From Paracoccaceae bacterium (lineage in GTDB: Bacteria; Pseudomonadota; Alphaproteobacteria; Rhodobacterales; Rhodobacteraceae), in assembly GCA_029862205.1 (NCBI GenBank), contig JAOTXT010000009.1, positions 1 through 64,000 on the forward strand: a stretch of 64,000 nucleotides of DNA, read 5' to 3'. Positions 1-9,246 of the stretch are shown piece by piece. Made by a program: the position numbers and the translations under genes. The notes under the pieces were generated by a model. The model was not told the DNA's origin and did not search any database. It saw only the letters and a list, made by a program, of their open reading frames with translations. Each line of letters begins with the position of its first letter. The stretch's first letter is position 1.

Positions 1-1
1 G

Positions 2-496
2 GTCGTCGCGTATGTGCTGAGCGGGATCGTGCCGATCCGCGAGGTTTACAGCCAGGTGGAATGGCCGGTCGTGGTGCTGCTGGGCTCGATGATCCCGCTG
101 GGGGCCGCGCTGGAGCAGGCGGGCGGCACCGGCCTGATCGCGGGCGCGATCGTCTCGGTGACCGAGGGACTGCCGGCCTGGGCTATCCTGGCTATGCTGA
201 TGGCCGTCACCATGACGCTGTCGGATGTCTTGAACAACACGGCGACGACGATCATCGCGGCGCCCATCGCCATCGACATGGCGAACACCTTGGGCGTTAA
301 CCCCGACCCCTTTCTGATGGCGGTGGCGGTGGCGGCCTCCTGCGCCTTCCTGACGCCGATCGGGCACAAGAACAACACCCTGATCCTGGGGCCGGGGGGC
401 TACAAGTTTGGCGACTATTGGCCGATGGGCCTGCCGCTGGAGCTGATCGTGCTGGGGGCGGGAATTCCGGCGATCATGGTGTTCTGGCCGTTTTGA
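2..496 (+). CDS. SLC13/DASS-type permease, C-terminal part (5' end outside window)
   Basis: The reading frame is open from base 2, so the N-terminal part lies upstream of the window. The visible ~164 residues are strongly hydrophobic with about four membrane segments. They carry two motifs that resemble the divalent anion:sodium symporter / citrate-transporter superfamily: SDVLNNTATT, and further on TPIGHKNNTLILGPGG, which look like the paired substrate and Na+ sites. The protein ends in a hydrophobic tail (PAIMVFWPF). The family imports or exports organic anions or sulfate across the inner membrane; the substrate cannot be read from this fragment. The next gene is convergent, 22 bp away. Confidence 0.8.
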   Translation, partial: VVAYVLSGIVPIREVYSQVEWPVVVLLGSMIPLGAALEQAGGTGLIAGAIVSVTEGLPAWAILAMLMAVTMTLSDVLNNTATTIIAAPIAIDMANTLGVNPDPFLMAVAVAASCAFLTPIGHKNNTLILGPGGYKFGDYWPMGLPLELIVLGAGIPAIMVFWPF

Positions 497-518
497 AGCA
501 GTTTTCGTTTGGGTTGAG

Positions 519-1487
519 TCAGTTTCTTCGCGGATTGCCGGGCTCGACCCGGCTATCCAGGTGGATGCCCTCATCAGGCGTCGGTAAATCGCGCTGGGAC
601 GTCCCGCTCGCGGCGGTCTTCCGGTTCACCAGAATCACGCCCGCAAGGATCAGTGCAGCGCCGGCATATTCCCACTGATCGACATTCTCGCCGACCAGCA
701 CGACGCCGATGGCCAGCGCGACTACCGGTGGGATATAGGCGGCCGATGCGGCCGAGACGGCGCCCAGTCGGTCAATGATGAAGTAGTAGATGATATAGGC
801 TACGCCGGTGCCGACGACCCCGAGGCCCAGAACGAGACCGGCCGCCACATAGACGTCGCTCCAGATGTTCCCGATCCCGTCCAGATCAATGGCCACGCCC
901 AGGATCAGCAGGCTCAAGCCCAGCTGGTAGGTGATCAGGGCCGAGGCGGGGATCCCAAGCGGCATCAGATACTTCTTCGCATAGACGAACGAGGCGCCGA
1001 CACCGGCCGAGCCGATCATGTTGAAGAAGACGCCCTCGAGATTCGTCGTGGCAATGTCCTCGTTGAACGGCCGGGCGATTGCGAGGACGCCCAGAAACCC
1101 GATGGCGATTCCGGCCATCCGGGTTGCCGAGACCTTCTCCTCCCGCAGGATCAGCAGCGCCAGCAGAAACGACAAGATCGGCGTCAGCCCGCTTAGTGCG
1201 CCCGCGACGCCTGAGAGCAGCAGGGCGGACCCCCTTGCGAAGCCGTAATAATACGCGATCGTCCCAATCACCGCCATTACCAGGAAGTGCCCAAGATGCC
1301 TGGCGTGGGTCCATTTCAACGCACCCATGGCATGGGCATAGAGCGCGATCGGTAGAAGACCGAACAAGACCCTCAGCAGCACGATCTGGGAAGGCGAGAT
1401 CAGTTCGGACGCCATCTTCATATAGATGAAGCTGCTGCCCCAGATGAGCCCGAGCAGCCAGAACATCGCTAGCGGAAGCGCTTTCAA
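519..1487 (-). CDS. DMT-superfamily (EamA) transporter
   Basis: A 322-residue inner-membrane protein with about ten hydrophobic segments arranged as two EamA halves. The first begins MFWLLGLIWGSSF, typical of drug/metabolite exporters (RhaT/YdcZ group), and the second lies around residues 150-290. Family members export amino acids, metabolites or drugs by proton antiport; the substrate is not predictable here. The annotated start is TTG at 1487; an in-frame ATG at 1466 (residue 8) would remove only seven residues and is a fair alternative. The tail after residue 295 is polar and probably cytoplasmic. It stands alone between convergent and same-strand neighbours. Confidence 0.85.
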   Translation of the reverse strand: MKALPLAMFWLLGLIWGSSFIYMKMASELISPSQIVLLRVLFGLLPIALYAHAMGALKWTHARHLGHFLVMAVIGTIAYYYGFARGSALLLSGVAGALSGLTPILSFLLALLILREEKVSATRMAGIAIGFLGVLAIARPFNEDIATTNLEGVFFNMIGSAGVGASFVYAKKYLMPLGIPASALITYQLGLSLLILGVAIDLDGIGNIWSDVYVAAGLVLGLGVVGTGVAYIIYYFIIDRLGAVSAASAAYIPPVVALAIGVVLVGENVDQWEYAGAALILAGVILVNRKTAASGTSQRDLPTPDEGIHLDSRVEPGNPRRN

Positions 1488-1556
1488 CAGTGGCCCTATT
1501 CAGCTTTTGCGGCGGCTGCGATTGACCGGAACTGCGCTACAGCTTGGCGCGGATTG

Positions 1557-2000
1557 TCAAGCGCCGGCTTCGTCCATCGCCGCCAGCGTCGCCTCCCAAG
1601 CCAGCAGGATCGAGGCGTGGCGGTTCTTGTAGTCCTGGGCCGGGCGCAGCACTTCCAGCTCGTCGAAGGGTGCGTCGGGGGTCGGGCCGCCATCCTTGAT
1701 CATGGCCTTCAGCTGATCGCGGCCCGCTTCGATCTCGGCCCGGGTCCGGCCGGTCACGTTGGCCCCCAGCACCGAAGCCGAGGACTGGCCCAAAGCGCAG
1801 GCCTTAACGTCCTGGGCGAAGTCCGCGATCTTGCCGTCCTCGACCCGCACGTCCACTGTCACGGTCGAGCCGCAAAGGGGCGAGCGTTTCATCGCCGACC
1901 CTTCAGCATTCTCAAGCCGCCCGATATGCGGAATCGCGGCCGCCAGCGCCAGGATGCGCTGGGAATAGAGCTTCATCAGGTCTTCCTGGACGGCGGTCAT
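1557..2000 (-). CDS. NifU/IscU-like iron-sulfur cluster assembly scaffold
   Basis: A 147-residue soluble protein of the NifU N-terminal (IscU/SufU) family, which assembles Fe-S clusters before transfer to apoproteins. Visible landmarks are the first cysteine loop (SPLCGSTVTV, residues ~40-49) and a second Cys in KACALGQSSASVLG (~66-79), the usual positions of two of the three ligand cysteines. The expected third C-terminal Cys is not evident: the C-terminal region reads YKNRHASILLAW, as in several alphaproteobacterial homologues where it is replaced. It is divergent from hisI, so the 2001-2106 gap must hold both promoters. No isc or suf partner is adjacent. Confidence 0.85.
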   Translation of the reverse strand: MTAVQEDLMKLYSQRILALAAAIPHIGRLENAEGSAMKRSPLCGSTVTVDVRVEDGKIADFAQDVKACALGQSSASVLGANVTGRTRAEIEAGRDQLKAMIKDGGPTPDAPFDELEVLRPAQDYKNRHASILLAWEATLAAMDEAGA

Positions 2001-2106
2001 GCCACCTCCTGATCGCAGCCGTGATCACTCAAGGCAAAGGGCTAGATAGCTCTTGACGTGCGGATGGAAAACCCCTCGGCTGCGCCGAAACGCAAGGACA
2101 GACGCC

Positions 2107-2487
2107 ATGGCCGCCTTCGATCCAGCCGCGCTGACATACAACGACCAGGGCCTGATCCCGGCCATTGCCCAGGACCAGGCGACCGGCGAGGTGCTGATGA
2201 TGGCCTGGATGAACGCGGACGCGGTGGCCGAGACCTTGGCCAGCGGCCGGGTCACCTATTGGTCGCGCTCGCGCCGGGAATTCTGGAAGAAGGGCGAGAC
2301 CTCGGGGCACATCCAGCGCCTGATCGAGATGCGCGTCGATTGCGACCGCGATTGCCTTCTGCTGATCGTCGAGCAAACCGGCCCTGCCTGCCACACCAAC
2401 CGGCGTACATGCTTTTACACCGCGCTCCGGGACGGCGCCGAGGCCGAATTGATGACCCCAGAGAACATGCCGGAGAAGGGCGTTTGA
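2107..2487 (+). CDS. hisI: phosphoribosyl-AMP cyclohydrolase
   Basis: Histidine biosynthesis step 3: hydrolytic opening of the adenine ring of phosphoribosyl-AMP, in the cytoplasm, Zn2+/Mg2+ dependent. The 126-residue protein has the family hallmarks [28 protein letters not shown], the metal-binding run [21 protein letters not shown] and the C-terminal CFYTAL. It lacks the HisE pyrophosphatase half found in enterobacterial HisIE, as usual in Alphaproteobacteria. ATG 2107 is preferred over upstream starts because AAGGA lies ~10 bp upstream and homologues begin near here. Its stop overlaps the TTG start of the next gene, so the two are probably translationally coupled. No other his gene is in view. 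Confidence 0.96.
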   Translation: MAAFDPAALTYNDQGLIPAIAQDQATGEVLMMAWMNADAVAETLASGRVTYWSRSRREFWKKGETSGHIQRLIEMRVDCDRDCLLLIVEQTGPACHTNRRTCFYTALRDGAEAELMTPENMPEKGV

Positions 2488-3581
2488 GCGATAGCTGGGC
2501 CGAGCGCCTCTCCGGCCCGAGCCTGCGCAAACTGGGCCTGGGCCTGGCGCTGGGGGCCGTGGGCGGCGCGGTCGCCAATTATTTCGACGTGCCGCTGGCC
2601 TGGATGCTGGGGGCCTTGTTCTTCACGATGATCGCACGTGTCGGCGGGGCGCCGATCGACGTGCCGATCTGGGTGCGGGCGGTCTTCCTGATCCTGATCG
2701 GGCTCTTCCTGGGCGAAAGCTTCGAGGGCGTCCGGGTCGGCGAACTCATGCAATGGCCGATCTCGATCGCGGGCGCGTTGCTCTATGTGCCGGTCGCCGC
2801 CTCCATCGCCTATCTCTATTACCGGTATCTGGCGCGCGAGGCGAAGATGACCGCGATCTGCTCCTCGATCCCAGGAGGTGTGATCGCGGTGGTGGTGATC
2901 TCGGGCGCGCTGGGAGCGGACGAGCGCAACGTGGCGCTGGCCCAATCGATGCGGGTCGCGATCGTCGTCTGCATGGCTCCACTGATTGCCTTCGGGCTGC
3001 TCGACTATCCGTCGCCGGACGGGACCGAGTATGCCGTTCACGCTCTGATTGCGCTCGATGACCTGGCGATCCTGCTGGTCGCGGCCTTCGCCGCCATGTG
3101 GGGGATGCAGAAACTGAATCTGCCGATCCCGTATATGGTCGGGCCTTTGCTGGCGAGCGCCGGGCTGCGGCTGGCGGGCGTGGTCGAGGGGGTGTTGCCG
3201 CACCAGCTGGTCGAGGTGGCGCTGGTCGTGACCGGATCGTCGATCGGCACGCGGTTCGGCGGCGTGACCGTCAAACGGCTCCTCAGTTTTGGTGCGGTCT
3301 CGTTCGGTGGCACCATGGTGCTGATGATGGTCTCGGGCGCCTTTGCCCTGCCGGCCGCGGCGCTAACAGGCCAGGACTTCCTGGTGGCGTTGCTGGCCTA
3401 TGCTCCGGGCGGTGTGGCCGAGATGAGCCTGATCGCGCTGGCCATCGACGCCAATCCAGGCTTCGTGGCGGTGCATCACTTGGCCCGGATTATCTTCGTC
3501 CTGCTCGCGGTACCTATCTTCAGTGCGTGGATCCTGAGGCGCCAGGCACGGGACGGCACATCAATTCACGACCAGCTTTAG
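2484..3581 (+). CDS. AbrB-family (COG3180) multi-pass membrane protein
   Basis: A 365-residue hydrophobic protein with about ten membrane segments. It matches the AbrB/'ammonia monooxygenase' family (PF05145), named after an E. coli gene affecting aidB expression; the biochemical function of the family is unknown and a transport role is usually assumed. Repeated glycine-rich helices such as [20 protein letters not shown] and [15 protein letters not shown] reflect the internal duplication of the fold. The TTG at 2484 overlaps the hisI stop by four bases (TTGA) and has GGAGAAGGG just upstream, which fixes the start. The 3' end overlaps the convergent M24 gene by 21 bp. Confidence 0.85.
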   Translation: MSDSWAERLSGPSLRKLGLGLALGAVGGAVANYFDVPLAWMLGALFFTMIARVGGAPIDVPIWVRAVFLILIGLFLGESFEGVRVGELMQWPISIAGALLYVPVAASIAYLYYRYLAREAKMTAICSSIPGGVIAVVVISGALGADERNVALAQSMRVAIVVCMAPLIAFGLLDYPSPDGTEYAVHALIALDDLAILLVAAFAAMWGMQKLNLPIPYMVGPLLASAGLRLAGVVEGVLPHQLVEVALVVTGSSIGTRFGGVTVKRLLSFGAVSFGGTMVLMMVSGAFALPAAALTGQDFLVALLAYAPGGVAEMSLIALAIDANPGFVAVHHLARIIFVLLAVPIFSAWILRRQARDGTSIHDQL

Positions 3582-4712
3582 GGGTGCGTGGGTCACCTGT
3601 TCTGCCGTGCCCTCGGTCACGATCGAGGTGTCGCCCAGGCTCATGGTCAGCCCGGGCCGGTCGTCGAGCAGGATGATGTGGACGAAAAAGACCATGCCCG
3701 GCTCGATCACCTGGGGGTTCCCGGTCCAGAGCATCGGCCAATCCATCCAGGTCGGCGGATACGCGATCCCCAGCGAGTAGCCGCAGGCATTGAGCGCCGC
3801 GTGACCGTAGCCCGCGCGGTCGAGCGTCGCCTTATGCCGGTCAAAGACCTCGCCGACGGTGACGCCCGGCCGCAACCCTTCGCGGCAGGCCTCCAGCGCG
3901 TCGCGCGCGGCCGAGAACATGGAAAGCTGATCGGGCGAGGCGTTGCCGGTCACCACCACGCTCATGGCGCAGGCATGGTAGTGGCGGTAGGCGGCGGCGA
4001 ATTCGTGCTGGACCTGGTCCTGCGGTGCCACTGTCTCCTTACCCGTATGGTAGCGCACCATCATCGCTTCCTCGCCCGCGCCCATGGGCCAGCGGCTGGC
4101 GGAGGGGTCGCCGTCGCCGGCCATGATCGCGTGCATCATTCGCCCGTATATCTCGCCTAGGAACGCGCCCGGCACCGTATCGCGGTTGGCGATTGCCCAG
4201 GCCTGGTCGCAAAGCGCACCGGCCTTGCGCACATAGTCGAGCTCGGCCGGGCTTTTGATCAGCCGCACCAGGCGCACAATGTCGGAGGCGTCCTCCAACT
4301 CACAGAACCCGGCCATGGCCGCGTCGACCATCCGCCCGCGCTGGGCGGTCAGGCCGTAGGCGTGATATTCAACCCCGATGCGTTTTCCGCGGGCGTCATA
4401 GTCGGTGATCATCGCGCGCAGGTCATCGCCCGGCGAGGCACCGTCCCGGTCGGCCCAGATGCGGATATCCTCGATCACCGAGGTAATGCGCGACTGCAGC
4501 CGGTCGGCCGAGCGGGTCAGCAGCGCGATCCGCCCGTCCGCGCCCAGATACATCCCCTGGAACATGGTGTAGCCCGACGTGTCGTAGCCGGTCAGGTAAT
4601 ACATGCTCTCTTGTCGGAAGATCAGCAGACCGTCGAGCCCGGCCTCGGCGATGCGCGCGCAGACCGCCTGTTGCCGTTGGCGAAATTCGGCTTCGGAAAA
4701 ATGCAGCGCCAT
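3561..4712 (-). CDS. M24-family 'pita-bread' hydrolase lacking metal ligands (creatinase/ectoine-hydrolase-like)
   Basis: A 383-residue two-domain protein: creatinase-type N-terminal domain (~1-150) and M24 peptidase-like C-terminal domain (~155-375). By my alignment to M24 landmarks, the five metal ligands (Asp, Asp, His, Glu, Glu) are replaced by Glu237, Cys248, Tyr312, His345 and Gly360. Creatinase and ectoine hydrolase (DoeA/EutD) keep the fold but are metal-free C-N hydrolases, so this is probably a small amide or amidine hydrolase, not an Xaa-Pro peptidase. The N-terminal stretch around TGYDTSGYTMFQGMYLG also recalls those enzymes. ATG 4712 has GGGAGAAG upstream. It is divergent from the alpha/beta hydrolase. 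Confidence 0.8.
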   Translation of the reverse strand: MALHFSEAEFRQRQQAVCARIAEAGLDGLLIFRQESMYYLTGYDTSGYTMFQGMYLGADGRIALLTRSADRLQSRITSVIEDIRIWADRDGASPGDDLRAMITDYDARGKRIGVEYHAYGLTAQRGRMVDAAMAGFCELEDASDIVRLVRLIKSPAELDYVRKAGALCDQAWAIANRDTVPGAFLGEIYGRMMHAIMAGDGDPSASRWPMGAGEEAMMVRYHTGKETVAPQDQVQHEFAAAYRHYHACAMSVVVTGNASPDQLSMFSAARDALEACREGLRPGVTVGEVFDRHKATLDRAGYGHAALNACGYSLGIAYPPTWMDWPMLWTGNPQVIEPGMVFFVHIILLDDRPGLTMSLGDTSIVTEGTAEQVTHAPLKLVVN

Positions 4713-4792
4713 TGTCTTCTCCCGATTGGTCCCGATCTAGCTCGCGGCGGAAACCTTATCTATCATCCTGGGCCAGGAAAACGGGAGGGGAC

Positions 4793-5572
4793 ATGAGCCG
4801 CATCGCGCTCAGCTACAGTCAGACCGGCCAGGGCGCGCCGCTGGTGCTGATCCACGGCGTCGGCTCGCGCGCCGAGGATTGGTCGGGCGTGATCGATGCC
4901 TTGGGCGAAGGTTTTTCGATCCTCGCTTATGATCAGCGGGGGCATGGCGATTCAGACACGCCGCCAGGGCCTTACACGATTGAACACCTGACCGGCGATT
5001 TGATCAACTTGATGGATGATCTGGGGCTGGCCCGCGCCCACATCGCCGGGTTCTCTCTGGGCGGTCTGGTCGCGCTGTCGGTTGCGCTCAATCACCCGGA
5101 GCGGGTCGACAAGCTAGCCCTGATTTCCACCGTCGCAGGGCGCACCGACGAGGAGAAGGCGCGAGTCCTCGCCCGGCTCGAGTTTCTCTTAAACGCCCCT
5201 CCGTCGGACTATTTCGAGCAATCGGTCGAGCGCTGGTTCACGCCCGCCTTCCGCGAGGCACATCCGGAGGTGGTCGCGGGGCGCAAGGCCCGCGCGGTTG
5301 CCATGGACCCGGTCGCCTATGCAGCGGCCTATCATACCCTGGCGCATACGGATTTCGGCCGGGCGTTGACGGGGATCGAGGCGGAAACCTTGGTGATGAC
5401 CGGCGAGGACGATATCGGCTCGACCCCGCGTATGGCCGAGGTCATGCGCGGTCACATTCCGAACGCCCAATTGCGCATCCTGCCCGGTCTGCGCCATTCG
5501 CTGCTACTCGAAGCGCCCGGGGTCGTTGGTGTCCTGTTGCGCGCCTTTTTTCGTGGAGAGCCCCTGCCATGA
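4793..5572 (+). CDS. alpha/beta hydrolase
   Basis: A 259-residue cytoplasmic alpha/beta-hydrolase-1 protein. The oxyanion segment is HGVGSR (~22-27) and DQRGHGDS marks the strand before the elbow. The nucleophile elbow is GFSLGG, an acidic residue lies in GEDDIGS, and the catalytic His is in LPGLRHSLLLEAP near the C-terminus. This fits a small-ester, lactone or C-C hydrolase such as 3-oxoadipate enol-lactonase-like proteins; the substrate is not predictable. The start at 4793 has a strong GGGAGGGG site. Its stop overlaps the next start (ATGA at 5569), so it heads the FAD oxidoreductase / polyamine-type transporter cluster. Confidence 0.9.
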   Translation: MSRIALSYSQTGQGAPLVLIHGVGSRAEDWSGVIDALGEGFSILAYDQRGHGDSDTPPGPYTIEHLTGDLINLMDDLGLARAHIAGFSLGGLVALSVALNHPERVDKLALISTVAGRTDEEKARVLARLEFLLNAPPSDYFEQSVERWFTPAFREAHPEVVAGRKARAVAMDPVAYAAAYHTLAHTDFGRALTGIEAETLVMTGEDDIGSTPRMAEVMRGHIPNAQLRILPGLRHSLLLEAPGVVGVLLRAFFRGEPLP

Positions 5573-6861
5573 CCGACATCTTCGCCACCGATTTCAAGCC
5601 CGAGCCCTACTGGTGGGAGCGCGCGCCTCGGCCCGAGATCGACGCGGACCTGCCGGCGAAGGCCGATGTTGTGATCGTCGGCTCGGGCTATACCGGGCTC
5701 AACGCTGCAATCCAGTGCGCCCGGGGCGGCCGCGAGACCGTGGTGATCGACGCCGAGGCGCCCGGCTGGGGCTGCTCCAGCCGCAATGGCGGGCAGATCA
5801 GCACCTCGATCAAGCCGGGCTATGCGGCGCTCGCCAAACGCTATGGCCACGAGACCGCCTTTGGCATTCTGAAGGAGGGGCACAATGCGCTGAAATGGAT
5901 TGGCGAGTTCATCGGCGAAGAGGGGATCGATTGCGATTTCACCGTCTGTGGCCGGTTCTACGCCGCCCATGCGTCCAGCAAGTATCCGGTTATCGCCAAG
6001 TCGCACGGCACCCCGGTCGAAGGGCTGGAGACCGATGCCTACATGGTGCCCCGCGAAAACCAGCGCGAGGAGATCGGCAGCGACTTCTACCACGGCGGCG
6101 TCGTCCTGCCGCGCCATGCCTCGGTGGACCCAGCGCGCTATCATCTGGGTCTCTTGGAGCGCGCCTTGGCCGCCGGCGTGACGGTCGTGCCTCATTGCCG
6201 GGCAGACCGGCTTTCCGGGTCCGCCGGCAACCTGACGCTCGAGACTTCACTGGGCCGCATCACCGCGCGCAATATCATCGTTGCGACAAGTGGTTACACA
6301 GGGAACCTCACTCCGTGGCACAAGCGCCGGATCATCCCCGTGGGCAGCTATATCATCGCCACCGAGCCGTTGACCCCAGATCTGGCCACAAAGCTGATCC
6401 CCAAGAACCGGGTAATCACCGACACTTGCAAGCTGGTGGTCTATTACCGGCTCTGCCCGGAAGGACGCAGGATCATCTTCGGCGGCCGCGTCTCTACCTA
6501 CGAAACTGACCCGGTGAAGGCGGCGCCGGCGCTCCATGCTGAGCTGACCGCGCGCTTCCCGGAGCTCATCGGAACCCAGGTCACCCATTCCTGGATGGGT
6601 TTCGTCGGCTACACATTCGGCGAAATGCCCCATTTGGGTGCCCGCGATGGTGTCCACTATTCAATGGGGTATTGCGGCTCGGGCGTGTCGCTGGCCAGTT
6701 ATTTCGGGATGCGGATCGGTCAGCAGGTTCTGGGCCTGCCCGAAGGCCGCAGCCCCTTGGAACAAACCGCATTCGAAGGCCGGCCCTATTACTGGGGCAA
6801 CCCGTGGTTCCTGGCGCCCGCGCTGCGCTATTACCGCTGGCAGGACGCCCGCGCTTCATAG
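5569..6861 (+). CDS. FAD-dependent amine oxidoreductase (DAO family, PuuB-like)
   Basis: A 430-residue D-amino-acid-oxidase-fold protein. The dinucleotide-binding GSGYTGLNAAIQCARGG is at ~38-54, then CSSRNGGQIS, typical of gamma-glutamylputrescine oxidase and related enzymes. The C-terminal flavin motif is GYCGSGVSLASYFG. The N-terminal PEPYWWERAP also occurs in PuuB-like proteins. Family members oxidise secondary or primary amines to imines with O2 as acceptor. Position directly before a PotDABC-type importer supports catabolism of an imported polyamine or related amine. That substrate is inferred, since no gamma-glutamylpolyamine synthetase is nearby. Confidence 0.88.
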   Translation: MTDIFATDFKPEPYWWERAPRPEIDADLPAKADVVIVGSGYTGLNAAIQCARGGRETVVIDAEAPGWGCSSRNGGQISTSIKPGYAALAKRYGHETAFGILKEGHNALKWIGEFIGEEGIDCDFTVCGRFYAAHASSKYPVIAKSHGTPVEGLETDAYMVPRENQREEIGSDFYHGGVVLPRHASVDPARYHLGLLERALAAGVTVVPHCRADRLSGSAGNLTLETSLGRITARNIIVATSGYTGNLTPWHKRRIIPVGSYIIATEPLTPDLATKLIPKNRVITDTCKLVVYYRLCPEGRRIIFGGRVSTYETDPVKAAPALHAELTARFPELIGTQVTHSWMGFVGYTFGEMPHLGARDGVHYSMGYCGSGVSLASYFGMRIGQQVLGLPEGRSPLEQTAFEGRPYYWGNPWFLAPALRYYRWQDARAS

Positions 6862-7027
6862 CCGGGCGCCCCTCATAACCGGCTGTCATGACGGTGCATC
6901 ACGGGGGTGATGGTCTCAATCCTTGCGTTCATCGGTTTCAAATTGCATCCTTCCGCCTGCAATCGAGTGTTGATCTCCGGGAACAAGGGGAACGCTCGGT
7001 ATCGGAACCTTAAGGGAGGATGAATCC

Positions 7028-8083
7028 ATGAAACGCCGTACCTTCACTGTGGCGACCGCCGCAGTGGCCGTCTTGGGGCTAAGCGCGACCACGGCACTGT
7101 CGCAAGAACTGAACATCGTCTCGTGGGGCGGATCGTATCAGGACGCCCAAAGCAAGGCGATCTTCCAGCCAGTGGCCGAGAAGATGGGGATCACCGTCAA
7201 GGAAGATTCCTATGGCGGTATTTCGGACGTGCGCCTGCAGGTGCAGGCTGGTGCAGTGACGATCGACATCTTCGACACCGGCTCGGGCGGTGGTGCCCGC
7301 GGCGGCGCGGAAGGGATACTCGAGCCGCTCGACTACACCATGATCGACGTCTCGAACTTCGTGCCGGGCACCTACCAGGATCACTGCGTCGGCACGATCA
7401 CTTTCTCGACTGTCTTCGCCTACAACACCGAGACGTATTCGGACCCGGCGAACGCGCCCAAGACCTGGGCCGATTTCTGGGACGTTGAGAAGTTCCCGGG
7501 CACCCGCTCAATGCGCTCGAAGTTCTGGGGCAGCCTCGAGCCCGCGCTGATGGCCGATGGCGTGCCGATGGACCAGGTCTACAAGGTGCTCGATAGTGAG
7601 GAAGGCATCGAGCGCGCGATCAACAAGATCCGCGAGCTGAAGCCTCATATCGCCGTCTGGTGGAAGTCGGGCGCCCAGCATGCGCAGATGATGAAGGACG
7701 GCGAGGTCGACATGACCACCGGCTGGAACGGGCGCTTCGACGTGGCCATCAAGGACGGCGCCAAGGCGGCCTATTCCTATGACGGCGCGACGCTGGACTA
7801 TGACTGCTTCGGCATCCCGAAAGGCGCGCCGAACAAGGATCTGGCGATGAAGTTCCTGGCCGAGGCCTCGAAGGCCAGCTACCAGGCGAACATGCCGCAA
7901 TACATCACCTATGGGCCGACCAACCGTGACGCCTATGACCTTGGCGTAATCGACCCGGAGACCGCGACGCGGTTGCCCTCGCATCCCGACAACGCGGCGA
8001 ACCAGCTTGTCATAGACAATGCCTGGTATGCGAAGTGGGAGCAGCATGCCTCGCAGCTCTATCAGGACATGCTGACCGAGTGA
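7028..8083 (+). CDS. polyamine-type ABC transporter substrate-binding protein (PotD-like)
   Basis: A 351-residue periplasmic protein with a clear Sec signal peptide: MKRR, hydrophobic core, cleavage near ALS-QE around residue 25. The mature part starts LNIVSWGGSYQDAQ, the strand common to PotD/PotF and related spermidine/putrescine, opine or thiamine binders (SBP_bac_6/8 group). It has two Cys (DHCVG, YDCFG) that could form a disulfide. A very strong site (AAGGGAGGA) precedes ATG 7028, and the 166-bp gap upstream probably carries its own promoter. A perfect hairpin follows the stop before potA, consistent with surplus synthesis of the binding protein. Confidence 0.9.
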   Translation: MKRRTFTVATAAVAVLGLSATTALSQELNIVSWGGSYQDAQSKAIFQPVAEKMGITVKEDSYGGISDVRLQVQAGAVTIDIFDTGSGGGARGGAEGILEPLDYTMIDVSNFVPGTYQDHCVGTITFSTVFAYNTETYSDPANAPKTWADFWDVEKFPGTRSMRSKFWGSLEPALMADGVPMDQVYKVLDSEEGIERAINKIRELKPHIAVWWKSGAQHAQMMKDGEVDMTTGWNGRFDVAIKDGAKAAYSYDGATLDYDCFGIPKGAPNKDLAMKFLAEASKASYQANMPQYITYGPTNRDAYDLGVIDPETATRLPSHPDNAANQLVIDNAWYAKWEQHASQLYQDMLTE

Positions 8084-8094
8084 TGTGTGAGACC

Positions 8095-8119
8095 CGGGGC
8101 GCGGTTGTTCCGCGCCCCG
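8095..8119 (+). promoter_or_regulatory. intercistronic hairpin after the PotD-like gene
   Basis: A perfect 10-bp GC stem (CGGGGCGCGG / CCGCGCCCCG) with a 5-base loop TTGTT begins 12 bases after the binding-protein stop and ends 22 bases before the ATPase start. There is no U-tract, so it looks like a processing or partial-attenuation and mRNA-protecting element, not a full terminator. Confidence 0.7.
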
Positions 8120-8141
8120 CGATTGTCCCGAGCGACAGGAT

Positions 8142-9242
8142 ATGGCCGTGACCGAGACGGTGCCGCGCAGCGAAGCGCTGCCGATCACGATTCGCCGTGT
8201 AACCAAGACCTATGGCCAGGTCTTCGCGCTGGATCATGTCGATCTGGATGTGAAAAGCGGTGAGTTCCTGACCCTGCTCGGGCCGTCGGGCTCGGGCAAG
8301 ACGACGCTTCTAATGGCGTTGGCCGGCTTCACCCGGCCTGATCATGGCAGCGTTTCCTTCGGCGATACCGAGGTCGTCCGGATGCCGCCCCACAAGCGCG
8401 ATGTGGGGATGGTTTTCCAGAACTATGCGTTGTTCCCGCATATGACGGTCGCGGCGAACGTGGCCTTTCCCTTGAAGCTTCGCAAAGTCGCGAAGGCCGA
8501 GGCGCGCGAGCGGGCGGAACGGGCGCTCGAGACCGTCCAGCTCGGCGGCTATGGCGAGCGGCAGATCGACCAGCTTTCGGGCGGCCAGCGCCAGCGGGTG
8601 GCGCTGGCCCGCGCAATCGTCTTCGAGCCCCGCATCCTGCTGATGGACGAGCCGCTTTCCGCGCTTGACAAGAAGCTGCGCGAGCACATGCAGATCGAGC
8701 TTCGCCATCTGCACGAGCAGCTCGGCATGACGACGGTCTATGTGACCCATGACCAGCGCGAGGCGCTGACCATGTCGGACCGGATCGCGGTGATCAATCA
8801 CGGCCGGCTGATGCAGCTCGACGAACCGCGCCGCCTCTACGACCGGCCTGCGAACCGCTTTGTCGCGGATTTCATCGGCGAGGGCACATTCCTGCCGGTC
8901 GAGCTTTCAAATGGCAGTGCGGCCTATGCGGGGACACCCCTAAAGCTCGCCGAAGCGGTCAACGAGACCGCGGCTCAGGAATTGCTGCTGCGGCCCGAGC
9001 GCCTTTCCGTCCTGGCCGGCGCGGCCGAGCCGGAGGTGAACGTCTTCGCCGGCAAGGTGAAGGAGTTGGTCTTCCAGGGAGAAAGTTTCCTGATGTACGC
9101 GGCGCTTGCCGACGGGGCCGAGGTCGCGGTGCGCGGTGCCACCAACCGGGACGTGATGGAGCGCATCCCAGCGGTTGGCGCCGATGTGCACCTGGGCCTG
9201 CACCGGGACGATACGGTCCTGGTCGCGGCGGGTGAGGACTGA
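8142..9242 (+). CDS. polyamine-type ABC transporter ATP-binding protein (PotA-like)
   Basis: A 366-residue ATPase. Walker A is GPSGSGKTT (~47-55), the Q-loop is FQNYALFPH, the signature is LSGGQRQRVALARA, Walker B is ILLMDEPLSALD and the switch His is in VTHDQREAL. A C-terminal TOBE-type domain (~270-366) is present as in PotA and FbpC. It energises import through the two permeases that follow. The start ATG 8142 lies downstream of the intercistronic hairpin; the stop is four bases before the permease ATG. Confidence 0.93.
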   Translation: MAVTETVPRSEALPITIRRVTKTYGQVFALDHVDLDVKSGEFLTLLGPSGSGKTTLLMALAGFTRPDHGSVSFGDTEVVRMPPHKRDVGMVFQNYALFPHMTVAANVAFPLKLRKVAKAEARERAERALETVQLGGYGERQIDQLSGGQRQRVALARAIVFEPRILLMDEPLSALDKKLREHMQIELRHLHEQLGMTTVYVTHDQREALTMSDRIAVINHGRLMQLDEPRRLYDRPANRFVADFIGEGTFLPVELSNGSAAYAGTPLKLAEAVNETAAQELLLRPERLSVLAGAAEPEVNVFAGKVKELVFQGESFLMYAALADGAEVAVRGATNRDVMERIPAVGADVHLGLHRDDTVLVAAGED

Positions 9243-9246
9243 GGCG

